A model generated the notes under the pieces. The model did not search any database. It saw only the letters and a list, made by a program, of their open reading frames with translations, and was not told the DNA's origin. Below are positions 9,391 to 18,825 of a stretch of 64,000 nucleotides of DNA, one piece after another. The position numbers and the translations under genes are program-made. This stretch comes from Halobacteriales archaeon (lineage in GTDB: Archaea > Halobacteriota > Halobacteria > Halorutilales > JAHENH01). Every line of letters begins with the position of its first letter. Positions within the stretch are counted from its first letter, which is position 1. Location: NCBI GenBank assembly GCA_018609935.1, contig JAHENH010000076.1, forward strand, positions 1 to 64,000. The letters run 5' to 3'.

Positions 9391-10364
9391 TATCTATCAC
9401 TGTAGTCTATTCTAGGATCAACTATTGTGTAGGCTATATCCTGTAATAGATTACCAATTATAGCTATAAACGCAGGTATTAATGTTGTCCCTAAGACAAG
9501 TGCTGTATCGCCATTCTGGATAGCATCAAGGCTTAATCTTCCAAGTCCAGGTATACCAAAAACTATCTCTACAAGATATGAGGTAGTCAGTATTATACCC
9601 AGCATATCTCCAACAAGTATTGTCGATAGAGGAACCAATGTGGGCCTAAATATATGTCTTGTTAGAATCCTCCAACTGCTAGCTCCTTTAGCCTTAGCTG
9701 TCTTTACAAATTCAGCATTAACATATTCCAAAGCATTAGCACGTGCATACCTCATTTCGCTTGCAATTCCAGCAGTAGTAACCACAACTACTGGAGCAAT
9801 AAGCTGTCTAACGTTTCCCCACGAAAAAACAGGTAGATCAGGATTAAACAGTATAGGGATCCATCCAAGTATAGAACCAAAAACCAGTATTAGTATTATA
9901 CCAAACCAAAAATTTGGTATACTTATACCAAAAAAAGCAATAAAGGTAGCAATATAGTCTGTCTTACTATGCTGTTTTATAGCTGAATACAACCCAAGAC
10001 CTATACCAAATACTGTTGATAATAATATGGCTGGTACTCCATACATCAAAGAATATGGATATGCACTAAGTATAGCGTCCACTACAGGCTGTGATCTAGT
10101 ATCAGACCAACCCCAATTGCCTGTAGCCATATTTATCATATAGTCAATATATCTATCCCATATAGGCCTGTTAAGTCCTTCTTGGATTCTATAGGCTTGC
10201 TGGGTTTGTTCTGGGCTTAGACCCCTCTGTGCTGCCTGAAACTGCATCTCAACCAACCTAGTATCTGGTGTTATCTCAAGAAGAACAAAAGTAATAGTCA
10301 ATATAATAAAAACAGCGAATAGTGTCCAAATTAGACGTCTAGATATATACCATAAAAACCCCAT
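9390..10364 (-). CDS. dppB: oligopeptide/dipeptide ABC transporter permease (DppB type)
   Basis: A 324-residue inner-membrane permease with about six helices. The N-terminal helix (RRLIWTLFAVFIILTITFVL) and the loop EYVNAEFVKTAKAKGASSW, which docks on the ATPases, are typical of the DppB family. So is the C-terminal end with VDPRIDY. It lies 11 bases after the binding-protein gene and overlaps the next permease gene by one base, so it is clearly part of the same operon. Confidence 0.92.
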   Translation of the reverse strand: MGFLWYISRRLIWTLFAVFIILTITFVLLEITPDTRLVEMQFQAAQRGLSPEQTQQAYRIQEGLNRPIWDRYIDYMINMATGNWGWSDTRSQPVVDAILSAYPYSLMYGVPAILLSTVFGIGLGLYSAIKQHSKTDYIATFIAFFGISIPNFWFGIILILVFGSILGWIPILFNPDLPVFSWGNVRQLIAPVVVVTTAGIASEMRYARANALEYVNAEFVKTAKAKGASSWRILTRHIFRPTLVPLSTILVGDMLGIILTTSYLVEIVFGIPGLGRLSLDAIQNGDTALVLGTTLIPAFIAIIGNLLQDIAYTIVDPRIDYSDR

Positions 10365-10375
10365 ACTCTATATAT

Positions 10376-12268
10376 CTATCTGAAATACCAAGTATTACTA
10401 TCCCATCCATATCCAAATTCTTCCCTTGGTCCCTCTAGTTCATCCTTATATCCTGTTATTGAGACGCCAAGATTGAGAAAGTTAAAGGGTTGTTCTTTAC
10501 TTATTTCTCCAAATATTCTACTAAATATCTCTCTACGTTTTTGTTCGTCTGTTTCCGTGGCTGCTGTATTAAAAAGTGCGTTAAAATCAGTATCTGGTTT
10601 ATAGCCATAATAATTTATTCCTCCTTTCTCTATAAAGAATCCGCGTATGGAGGATGGAGTTCTTGGATATGTATTATATATTATACCAGACATAAGATCC
10701 CAGGATTCTTGGCTTAAAGACTTATCTCTTGGACCATTATTATATGTTCCACTACTCCATGGTGGATTATTTCCTCCTTGCCAACTATTTTGGGCATACT
10801 TCCTAAGCAACGTATCGAACTTTACACCAGAAACCTCTACTTTAAAACCTAATTCCTCATATTTCTGTGATATATATTCAGCCATTGTCTCAGTAGTTTC
10901 TTGGCTTATAGCATATACATACCTCAAAACTACCTGTTCTCCATTTTCATCTATTATTTTATCTCCTTCAAACCTATATGGTGTATCTTCTAGTGCTTTA
11001 GATAAATTCGACCTCGCTTTTTCAATTCCTAGGTTTTCATCTACACCAAATTTTTCAACTTTTTCGTCACTATACCATCTAGACCATTCTGGCTGGAATG
11101 TATGAGCTGTACTAGCGTATCCTCGAAGAATATTATCTACTATTGTTTTTTTATCTATTAGATATCCGAGAGCTCTTCTTACTTCTTTTTTCCTGAATGC
11201 TCTATAGAAATTGCCGTTTGCCCTCATATTGTATATCAATAGTGTTATATATGGCTGTGGAGCAATATTTACATAGACATTTTCTAATGTCTTAAACTGT
11301 TGTACTTTGTTTTCAGGTATTCCACAAGTAGTTATCTCATCATTTCTTAAAGATAAAAGCCTTGTACTCTGTTCGGGTATAACTTTATATATAGCCTCCT
11401 CAAAATAAGGAGCTCTACTCCACTTTTCACTTAATCCGTCTGTTTCTTTAAGATAATAATCATTGTTCCTGGATGCTACAAATTCTGCTTCACGACTCCA
11501 TTCTTCAAAGTTATAGGGTCCAAGATTTCCAGAATATGCTAGAGTCTGTACTTCCTGGTCTCTTTGAAGTCCTTCTAGATCATTTGTATCTCGATATCTC
11601 TGTATTATTTCTTTTGGCATACAGTATTGTCCCCACATTATAGGTCGAAGAGGGAAGCTTGGATCTACTTCAGGAAGCTGTATTTCAAAAGAAAGCCTTC
11701 CAGTCTTTTCTACGGGTATCCACTCACCATTTCGTCTCCAATCTCCTTGGTTTGAATATCCAGCCCAATTATCCTCTGCTTGAAAGACTTCCTCTATCAT
11801 ATACATCCAATCTTCAGCAGTCATATCACCATATCCTCCCCCCCACTCTAAGTTATCCCTCAAAGAAACCGTATATACTCTATCATCATCTGTATCGATG
11901 TCAGCCCAAAGAGGGAAGACTTCCTGGCTTGTAGTTATTGCATAAGCACCATCTAGAGTTAGGCCTATACGGTTTGAGCTGGACTGATCAGAAATCCTTA
12001 AAAAATTTAAAGATTCGGCATCGGTAGGAGAACCAACAATATAGTTTCCATCTACATCCCTACCACTGTCTCCAGTTGAATTAGATGTATCCGAGGCTGT
12101 ATTAGATCCTCCAATACACCCAGATAATATAGAAACACCAGAAACACCTAATATTTTAAGTAGGCCACGTCTATTCGGAAAAAATAACTCTGCATCCTCT
12201 AAAGTTTGTCTCTTGTCACCAAACCCCATACTACTGTTCAATAAGACATTAACCCTTTTAATATCCAC
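10376..12268 (-). CDS. dppA: extracellular peptide-binding lipoprotein of the ABC transporter (family 5)
   Basis: A 630-residue family 5 solute-binding protein, first gene of the operon. The N-terminus has a twin-arginine motif NRRGLLKILG (R33, R34) followed by a lipobox LSGC with C51 and then a Gly/Ser/Thr/Asp-rich spacer. This points to folded export by Tat and a lipid anchor, as is usual in Halobacteria. The long binding domain contains the NPPW and YGYKPD segments seen in the family. The start could also be the methionine at residue 14. The mature part is acidic. The captured peptide would be passed to DppB/DppC. Confidence 0.9.
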   Translation of the reverse strand: MDIKRVNVLLNSSMGFGDKRQTLEDAELFFPNRRGLLKILGVSGVSILSGCIGGSNTASDTSNSTGDSGRDVDGNYIVGSPTDAESLNFLRISDQSSSNRIGLTLDGAYAITTSQEVFPLWADIDTDDDRVYTVSLRDNLEWGGGYGDMTAEDWMYMIEEVFQAEDNWAGYSNQGDWRRNGEWIPVEKTGRLSFEIQLPEVDPSFPLRPIMWGQYCMPKEIIQRYRDTNDLEGLQRDQEVQTLAYSGNLGPYNFEEWSREAEFVASRNNDYYLKETDGLSEKWSRAPYFEEAIYKVIPEQSTRLLSLRNDEITTCGIPENKVQQFKTLENVYVNIAPQPYITLLIYNMRANGNFYRAFRKKEVRRALGYLIDKKTIVDNILRGYASTAHTFQPEWSRWYSDEKVEKFGVDENLGIEKARSNLSKALEDTPYRFEGDKIIDENGEQVVLRYVYAISQETTETMAEYISQKYEELGFKVEVSGVKFDTLLRKYAQNSWQGGNNPPWSSGTYNNGPRDKSLSQESWDLMSGIIYNTYPRTPSSIRGFFIEKGGINYYGYKPDTDFNALFNTAATETDEQKRREIFSRIFGEISKEQPFNFLNLGVSITGYKDELEGPREEFGYGWDSNTWYFR

Positions 12269-12406
12269 CTACAAAACAAAAACTCATACAACAATTCCTT
12301 ACTTTCAGTAAACAAAGAATGAAAACAGAAAAATACAATATATAACCTCTTGTATATGATAGTTTTTTTCTATATGATTTAACTGTAAAGGAATATATTC
12401 TATACC

Positions 12407-13324
12407 ATGAAGGATGCTAGGTCTATCGCTAGTAGGATATTGAAGTCATATAGTTTCTATATAGTTCTTGGACTGATAGTAGCGTTTGTTTTAGCTCCTA
12501 TCGCTTGGAATACTAGCCAGTCTACTGTAGCTGTGGTCCCCCTATCTGGTGGTATAGATGGTAATAATGTAGCAGCGACATCTTCTATGCTACATGAAGC
12601 TAGTAATGATGCTGATGCCATAGTTATTTTGGTAAATAGTGGAGGTGGTGGTGCTGCATCTAGTGAATCATTGTATCTGGAGACTTCAGCTATCGCGAGA
12701 AAAATGCCAGTTGTCGCTAGTGTTGATTCTACTGCTGCTTCTGGTGCATACCAAGCTATTGTTCCGAGTGACTATATATACGCTAAACCCTCCTCGATTG
12801 TTGGTAGTGTAGGTGTTCTTTCAACCCAACCTATGGATCTTGAACCAAGTGATACATATATAGCTTCTGGCCCAAACAAGTTAAGCCAAAATCAGCGTCA
12901 CTATAGTTATATACTTGAATCTGTAAGACGTGCTTTTGTAGAATCCGTATATCAAAACAGAGGGGATAAGATCGAATTAAGTCGTAGCGAACTTTCTCAT
13001 GGTAGAATATATTCAGGGCCTCAAGCAGTACAAAATGGAGTAGTAGATGGACTTGGTGGGGTTAATCAAGCGATACGTAAGGCAGCAGACCTTGCAGGTC
13101 TTTCAACATATAATGTAGAATATAAAGCTCCTAACAGAACTGCAAAATTTCTTTCCAGATCGGCGTTTTTATCAGCAAGAGGTGATAACAAAAAAATGGT
13201 TTCATCTAACTATTTTGTAGGTAAAACTAAATCAACAAACCTGTTAAAAATAGCTCCACACTTCATACAAAAACAAAAAACAAACCAAAATATAAACCAA
13301 GAGGTATATAATGGAACAACCTGA
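12407..13324 (+). CDS. sppA: SppA-like signal peptide peptidase (S49)
   Basis: A 305-residue membrane-anchored serine protease that would degrade leftover signal peptides or membrane-protein fragments. One N-terminal transmembrane segment (about 15-34) is followed by an S49 domain. The nucleophile is S112 in STAASGAYQ. The general-base lysine is most likely K158 in ASGPNKLSQ, at the spacing known from short Bacillus-type SppA. The segment SGPQAVQNGVVDGLGG is the family C-terminal signature. It overlaps the next gene by 14 bases, so the two are co-translated. Confidence 0.85.
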   Translation: MKDARSIASRILKSYSFYIVLGLIVAFVLAPIAWNTSQSTVAVVPLSGGIDGNNVAATSSMLHEASNDADAIVILVNSGGGGAASSESLYLETSAIARKMPVVASVDSTAASGAYQAIVPSDYIYAKPSSIVGSVGVLSTQPMDLEPSDTYIASGPNKLSQNQRHYSYILESVRRAFVESVYQNRGDKIELSRSELSHGRIYSGPQAVQNGVVDGLGGVNQAIRKAADLAGLSTYNVEYKAPNRTAKFLSRSAFLSARGDNKKMVSSNYFVGKTKSTNLLKIAPHFIQKQKTNQNINQEVYNGTT

Positions 13325-14300
13325 AATAGCTAAAAGAATAATCTTATTCCTAGGAACAATAGCACTTATTGTATTGATAGTATCCCTGTTTTCTACAATA
13401 TATACAATACCTACTACTCAAGGACCACAAAAATCTTTTGAACAGAGACATCCAGAATATAACCTATCCAGTCTATCTATAGAACAAATAGAAAAACAAG
13501 GAACAATAACAAAAACTTCAAGCCTTGAATCTAATACTGTCTTAATAGATAGAGCCCACAGTAACAGATTCCAAAATGAGGACATACAACCATTTATCTC
13601 TGCATTAATAGAGAACGGCCATGAAATAAGGATATTAAGAGAGGACGATGATATAGGTGAAAGACTCAGTAGATCAGATATATATGTAGTCATAGATCCT
13701 ACAGATGAATATAAAGAAACTGAAACAGATAGCGTTGAACAGTTTGTAGACCAAGGTGGAAGGCTGTTATTAGTTGGGGAACCAAACCGTAAACAGATAA
13801 GGATTGATCTTCTATCTACAAAAATAATAACACAAAGAAGTGAACTTACAACTATTGGATCCAAGTTTGGCATATCTTTTGGGACAAACTATCTATATAA
13901 CCTAGAAGAAAAAGACGGAAACTATCAAAACATAATAGCTAAGACACCTAACACCCTAAACATAGAAGATCTTAATAGAACGGTTATGCATACAGCGACA
14001 AAGGTAGAATCAAGTTCAGGTACAAAACTGTTAGTAGCAACAGAAGGAACACAGAAATCTGGAACCCACCAAACAGATACATATCCAGTAGCTATTCAAA
14101 AAGAAAATATAATCGCATTAGGAGACAAATCAGTATTCTCAGACAATAGATACAATATAGCAGACAATGAAGACCTAATAAGCTATATAATAGATTATAT
14201 CACAGGAGACAAAGTTTCAGGACAAATAAACATAAACACAGACAATCAAAACAATCTAAACAAGCAGAAAGTACGAGAACGATTATTTAATTCAACCTAA
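13311..14300 (+). CDS. DUF4350-type membrane-anchored protein
   Basis: A 329-residue protein with one N-terminal membrane segment (about 8-32) and an extracytoplasmic domain resembling DUF4350 proteins. The stretch VLIDRAHSNRF near residue 77 is the recognisable part, followed by an alternating beta/alpha pattern that includes IYVVIDPT and GGRLLLVGEP, as in glutamine-amidotransferase-like folds without a visible nucleophile. Function is unknown. Overlap with the SppA gene suggests a joint role at the membrane. Confidence 0.65.
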   Translation: MEQPEIAKRIILFLGTIALIVLIVSLFSTIYTIPTTQGPQKSFEQRHPEYNLSSLSIEQIEKQGTITKTSSLESNTVLIDRAHSNRFQNEDIQPFISALIENGHEIRILREDDDIGERLSRSDIYVVIDPTDEYKETETDSVEQFVDQGGRLLLVGEPNRKQIRIDLLSTKIITQRSELTTIGSKFGISFGTNYLYNLEEKDGNYQNIIAKTPNTLNIEDLNRTVMHTATKVESSSGTKLLVATEGTQKSGTHQTDTYPVAIQKENIIALGDKSVFSDNRYNIADNEDLISYIIDYITGDKVSGQININTDNQNNLNKQKVRERLFNST

Positions 14301-14474
14301 TTTTTCTCTCGCTATCTAAAGATAAAATAATACAGTTTCTTTCATTATATCCCATCATATAATAAAGAATATTTAAAATACGGAATTACTTTTAGGATCT
14401 TAAGCGGGTTTATTCATCCATTTTTTATGTTTTTCTGATTTCTGTATTATATGGAGTGTTTTGATTTGTGTGTT

Positions 14475-17099
14475 TTAGTGGACTTCTATTGCTGGTTTTA
14501 GTGGTTTTGCTTTTTTTGCTTTTTTTGTGTTTGTGTTTTCTGGTGTTTTTACTGTTATTTCTCCGTTGAATTCTCTTTCGAAAAGCCATTTTGCATTTTC
14601 TAGTGCTTGTTTTTCTTGTTTCTGTGTTAGTTTGTTATGTAGTGAGTGTCTGTTTTGTTGTAGTTGTTGTGCATATTCTACAGCTTGGTCTCCGTGTTTC
14701 TGCATTTCTTGTTTTGACATTATTTCCCCTATGATGTCGTCTTTTTCTGTGTTTTTTGCTATTTCAAATGCTTTGTATTTCCATTTGGGGGAGATTATTA
14801 ATTCTATTTTTTCTATATCTTTTATGTCTGCTACTTCTATTATTTCTCTTATGTCTTGTCTTGTTTGGTCTATTAGTTCTTCTTCAGTCTCATAGTTTTC
14901 TGGCGGTCTATACGTTGGCCAGTCTGCATTTGCCACCATACCACTTTTATCTAGTTCATTCCATAGTTCCTCACATATATGTGGAGCTATTGGATATAAA
15001 AGACGTACAATAGACGTTAATGTTTGTTTTAGTTTTGCTTTTTCTGGGTTTTTATATTCTATATATGCTTCCAGTGTAGATACAAGATCTTTTATTTCTC
15101 TTACAGCATCATTAAAACGGAAGTCTTCATAGTTTTGTGTGGTTCTTTCTATTGTAGCATTAAGTTTTTTATCTATGTATGTTTCTACTTGTGTTTTTTC
15201 TCCGTATTCTATATCTTGTTTCGTTATATTCCACAGCCTTTGTAGGAATGTATGGTTGCTTTTAACTCCTTTTTCTTTCCAGTCGAAGTCTCTCTGTGGT
15301 AGTGCAGCACTCATCATAAATAGACGGGCTGTATCTGCACCATATTCATCCACTATACGTTGAGGTGATACTATGTTTCCTTTACTCTTAGACATTTTTT
15401 CTCCCTCTAATAACACCATACCTTGGGTTAAAAGCTCCTGAAATGGTTCTTTTATTTCTAATAAACCTATATTTTCTAGTACACGTGTGAAAAATCTTGC
15501 ATATAAAAGATGCATTACTGCATGCTCTATACCACCTACATATATATCAACTGGCATCCAGTTTTTCTCCTCAAATGGCTTACTTTCTAGTTTTGGAGAT
15601 ATATATCTTAGAAAATACCATGAAGAATCTACAAAGGTATCCATAGTGTCTGTCTCACGTTTTGCTTGCCCTCCACAGCTTGGACATTCTGTATGGATCC
15701 ATTCTTGTACTTCCTCGAGAGAGTTACCTTCAGAGACAACGTATTCTGGAAGTTCTACAGGAAGATCCTGTTCTGGAACTAAAACTGGACCACAACTCTC
15801 ACAGTGAACTATAGGTATAGGTGTACCCCAATATCGCTGCCTCGATATCAACCAATCCCTAAGTCTATATTGAGGTGTTTTTTCTCCATCTAGATCATCT
15901 ACCAAGACATCTCTAGCAGCATCACTATCAAGTCCACTATATTCTTCACTATTTATTAATACTCCATCCTCTGTATAGGCTTCATCTTGTATGTCTATAC
16001 TGTCCGGATTTTCTTTAGGTTCTATTACCTGTTTTATCTCTATATTATGTTTTTTTGCAAAATCATGGTCTCTCTGGTCATGTGCTGGAACCGCCATTAT
16101 TGCTCCAGTACCCACTTCTTCTACTACAAAGTCAGCTATATATACAGGTATTCTATCATTGTTTGCAGGGTTTATAGCATATAGACCTGTAAACACACCT
16201 TTTTTATCCTCTCTAGGTGCTTTTCTCTCTCTTGATATATCTTCTATAAATTCCTCTACTTCGTTGTTATTTTCTGCAATTTCCTCTGTTATTGGATGTT
16301 CTGGAGCGAGTGCTACAAAAGTAGCACCGAATATAGTGTCAAGACGTGTAGTGAAGACTTCTATATCTCCATATTCCTCTATTTCAAATTTTACTGTGGC
16401 ACCTTCCTGTTTTCCAATCCAGTTCTTCTGCATTTCTTTGACACTTGAAGGCCAATCAAGGCCTTCAAGTCCCTCTAATAGATCATCAGCATACTCTGTT
16501 ATCTTAAAATACCATTGGTCTAAGTTACGGTCCTTGACTATGGAGTCACATCTCCAACATTTCCCGTCTTCTACTTGTTCGTTCGCCAGAACTGTCTCAC
16601 ATGATGGACACCAATTAACTTCGCCTTCCTTATATTCTACGATCCCCTCATTATAGAACTCTCTAAAAAACCACTGGTTCCATCTATAATATCTAGAATC
16701 ACATGTAGTAATTTCTCTAGACCAATCATATCCAAAACCCATAGACTCCATCTGGGTTTTCATATCTTCAATACAGTTATATGTCCATTCTCTTGGGCTT
16801 ATATCACGTTCTAATGCAGCATTTTCTGCTGGAAGACCAAAAGCATCCCACCCCATAGGATGTAAAACATCCAAACCCTGCATACGTTTAAATCTAGAAT
16901 AAGTATCAGTTAAGGTATAATTTCTAACATGACCCATATGTAGCTTCCCAGAGGGATAAGGAAACATACCTAAGACATATATTTTATCATCCACCACATC
17001 TTCAGCACTAAACACATCATTTTCCTTCCATTTCTTCTGCCATTTCCTTTCTATCTCCTCAGGACTGTACTCTTCCATGTAGAAAGGATGTATGCTCAA
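14475..17099 (-). CDS. leuS: leucyl-tRNA synthetase
   Basis: An 874-residue class I aminoacyl-tRNA synthetase that charges tRNA-Leu. The HIGH-type motif is HMGH (54-57) after YPSGKL, and the KMSKS motif appears intact in GEKMSKSKGN around residue 590. Zinc-ribbon cysteines (WCPSCETV, CWRCDS) lie near 180-200. The editing domain is present, with TTRLDTIFGATFVALAPEH. The architecture is the bacterial type carried by Halobacteria, not the archaeal type. The start may be the methionine at residue 8 (EEYSPEEIERKW). The gene shows the base-composition gradient strongly, with a 3' end very rich in A and C on the coding strand. Confidence 0.95.
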   Translation of the reverse strand: MSIHPFYMEEYSPEEIERKWQKKWKENDVFSAEDVVDDKIYVLGMFPYPSGKLHMGHVRNYTLTDTYSRFKRMQGLDVLHPMGWDAFGLPAENAALERDISPREWTYNCIEDMKTQMESMGFGYDWSREITTCDSRYYRWNQWFFREFYNEGIVEYKEGEVNWCPSCETVLANEQVEDGKCWRCDSIVKDRNLDQWYFKITEYADDLLEGLEGLDWPSSVKEMQKNWIGKQEGATVKFEIEEYGDIEVFTTRLDTIFGATFVALAPEHPITEEIAENNNEVEEFIEDISRERKAPREDKKGVFTGLYAINPANNDRIPVYIADFVVEEVGTGAIMAVPAHDQRDHDFAKKHNIEIKQVIEPKENPDSIDIQDEAYTEDGVLINSEEYSGLDSDAARDVLVDDLDGEKTPQYRLRDWLISRQRYWGTPIPIVHCESCGPVLVPEQDLPVELPEYVVSEGNSLEEVQEWIHTECPSCGGQAKRETDTMDTFVDSSWYFLRYISPKLESKPFEEKNWMPVDIYVGGIEHAVMHLLYARFFTRVLENIGLLEIKEPFQELLTQGMVLLEGEKMSKSKGNIVSPQRIVDEYGADTARLFMMSAALPQRDFDWKEKGVKSNHTFLQRLWNITKQDIEYGEKTQVETYIDKKLNATIERTTQNYEDFRFNDAVREIKDLVSTLEAYIEYKNPEKAKLKQTLTSIVRLLYPIAPHICEELWNELDKSGMVANADWPTYRPPENYETEEELIDQTRQDIREIIEVADIKDIEKIELIISPKWKYKAFEIAKNTEKDDIIGEIMSKQEMQKHGDQAVEYAQQLQQNRHSLHNKLTQKQEKQALENAKWLFEREFNGEITVKTPENTNTKKAKKAKPLKPAIEVH

Positions 17100-17258
17100 A
17101 CCAAAAAATCTACACTTTTTCTATAATAAAAAAAGGAAAACTAATTTAGAGTAACATAGAGAAATTAGGATATAAAACCAACCAAAGAATAGAGTAAGAC
17201 AAAAAAAATATAGAAGTATTTCGAAACTCTTCTTTTTTTCCGTTTTTTATCTCTGGTT

Positions 17259-17792
17259 ATGACAAATCTTTGGACTAACCTAGAAACAGGGCCTAATCCT
17301 CCTGAAACAATCAATATTGTAGTAGAATGTCTAAAAGGAGAAAGAAACAAATATGAATACGATGAAGATGTAGGGACAGTAGTTTTAGATAGAGTTCTTC
17401 ACAGCAATGTACACTATCCAAGTGATTATGGATTTATACCACAGACATGGTATGATGATGAAGACCCCCTAGATGCACTAGTTTTGGTTAAAGATTCTAC
17501 ATTTCCAGGATGTGTAATAAAAGCAAGACCTATAGGTTTAATGCGTATGATAGATGATGGAGAAAAAGACGATAAAATAATAGCCGTACCCAGTGAGGAT
17601 CCTAGATTCGATGATACAGAAGCCCTAGATGACATATCAGGCCACATAAAAGAAGAGATATTATATTTCTTTGAAACATACAAAGACCTTGAGCCAGGAA
17701 AAGAAACGAATGTAGAAGGATATCATAGCAAAAATAAATCTCTAGACGCTATAGAAAAGGCCATAGACCTCTATAAAAACAAGTTTGAATAG
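17259..17792 (+). CDS. ppa: inorganic pyrophosphatase, family I
   Basis: A 177-residue soluble enzyme that hydrolyses pyrophosphate and pulls biosynthetic reactions forward. The signature DEDPLDAL carries the Mg2+-binding aspartates, and YPSDYGFIPQT and KDLEPGKET are other conserved pieces. The length is normal for archaeal or bacterial family I enzymes. It is followed 35 bases later by the SRP19 gene in the same direction. Confidence 0.95.
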   Translation: MTNLWTNLETGPNPPETINIVVECLKGERNKYEYDEDVGTVVLDRVLHSNVHYPSDYGFIPQTWYDDEDPLDALVLVKDSTFPGCVIKARPIGLMRMIDDGEKDDKIIAVPSEDPRFDDTEALDDISGHIKEEILYFFETYKDLEPGKETNVEGYHSKNKSLDAIEKAIDLYKNKFE

Positions 17793-17827
17793 AAAAAACT
17801 AGACTTGATCAATTACAGAAAAACTAG

Positions 17828-18100
17828 ATGAGTGACATAATAATATATCCTGCATATCTAGACAAACAAAAAACAAGATCGGAGGGAAGAAGAGTATCAA
17901 GAGATGAGGCTATAGAGAATCCTAAACCAAAAGAAATTGCAAATGCTGTAGAACAGATAGGATATACATCTATACTAGAAGATAAAAGATATCCAAGAAC
18001 ATGGTGGGAAAAAGGGAGAGTTACAGTTAAAGACTCAGAAGAACCGAAAACCGAAATACTAAGAGCTATCTGTATCTATATAGACGCAATGAGACAGTAA
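17828..18100 (+). CDS. srp19: signal recognition particle 19 kDa protein
   Basis: A 90-residue protein that binds the SRP RNA and helps load SRP54. Diagnostic pieces are IIYPAYLDKQKTRSEGRRV at the N-terminus and YPRTWWEKGRVTV in the middle. The SRP RNA gene is not seen here. The stop is four bases before the PHP phosphatase start, so the two genes are probably co-transcribed. Confidence 0.92.
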   Translation: MSDIIIYPAYLDKQKTRSEGRRVSRDEAIENPKPKEIANAVEQIGYTSILEDKRYPRTWWEKGRVTVKDSEEPKTEILRAICIYIDAMRQ

Positions 18101-18104
18101 TAAA

Positions 18105-18731
18105 ATGATAGATCTACATACACATACATTCTATAGTGATGGTGAGCTCTCTTGTGCTGAACAGGCAAGAAGAGCTGAAATGAAAGGAGTGGAAACATTA
18201 GCTATAACAGACCATGCAGACCTATCAAATGTCGATGAAGCTATAAAAAGGGTTAATAGAGCAAAAGAATCAGCAGGAATAGAACTATTATCTGGAATAG
18301 AGGTTACACATGTTCCACCAAGAAAAATAGAGAAAGTTGTAGAAAAAGCGAGAAACGCGGGAGCAGACATAATAGTAGCTCATGGAGAAACACCTGTAGA
18401 ACCAGTAAAAGAAGGTACAAATAGAGCCGCAATAGAAGCAAACGTAGACATACTAGGACACCCTGGACTAATAAAAAGAGAAGACGTTAAAAAAGCAAAA
18501 CAAAACAACGTCTACCTAGAAATTACAGCAAGAAGAGGGCACAGTCTAGCTAATGGACATGTAGCAAAACTAGCAAAAGAAAAAAACGCAGACTTAGTCA
18601 TAAACACAGATGCACACGGACCAAATGATTTTATAGATAAAAAAGAAGCTATAAAGATAGCAAAATGTGCAGGACTCAAAGAAAAAAAAGCAAAACAAAT
18701 AATCAAAAACGCAAAACAAATACCAAAATAA
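18105..18731 (+). CDS. PHP-domain phosphatase (histidinol-phosphatase-like)
   Basis: A 208-residue PHP domain protein. Metal ligands are seen in MIDLHTHTFYSDGE, TLAITDHADL, GIEVTHV, IVAHGE, ILGHPG and NTDAHGP, so the trinuclear metal site looks complete. The family includes histidinol phosphatases and phosphoesterases. RNase P protein 3 shares the fold but lacks most of these ligands. No histidine genes are nearby, so the substrate stays open. The gene directly follows SRP19. Confidence 0.85.
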   Translation: MIDLHTHTFYSDGELSCAEQARRAEMKGVETLAITDHADLSNVDEAIKRVNRAKESAGIELLSGIEVTHVPPRKIEKVVEKARNAGADIIVAHGETPVEPVKEGTNRAAIEANVDILGHPGLIKREDVKKAKQNNVYLEITARRGHSLANGHVAKLAKEKNADLVINTDAHGPNDFIDKKEAIKIAKCAGLKEKKAKQIIKNAKQIPK

Positions 18732-18825
18732 ACCAAAAAATTAAAAATAGAAAATTTATAAAAAATATATTATTAAATTAATTTTCTTTTTATCTAACAA
18801 ATTAAAGTAGTTAGTAGGGTTTATA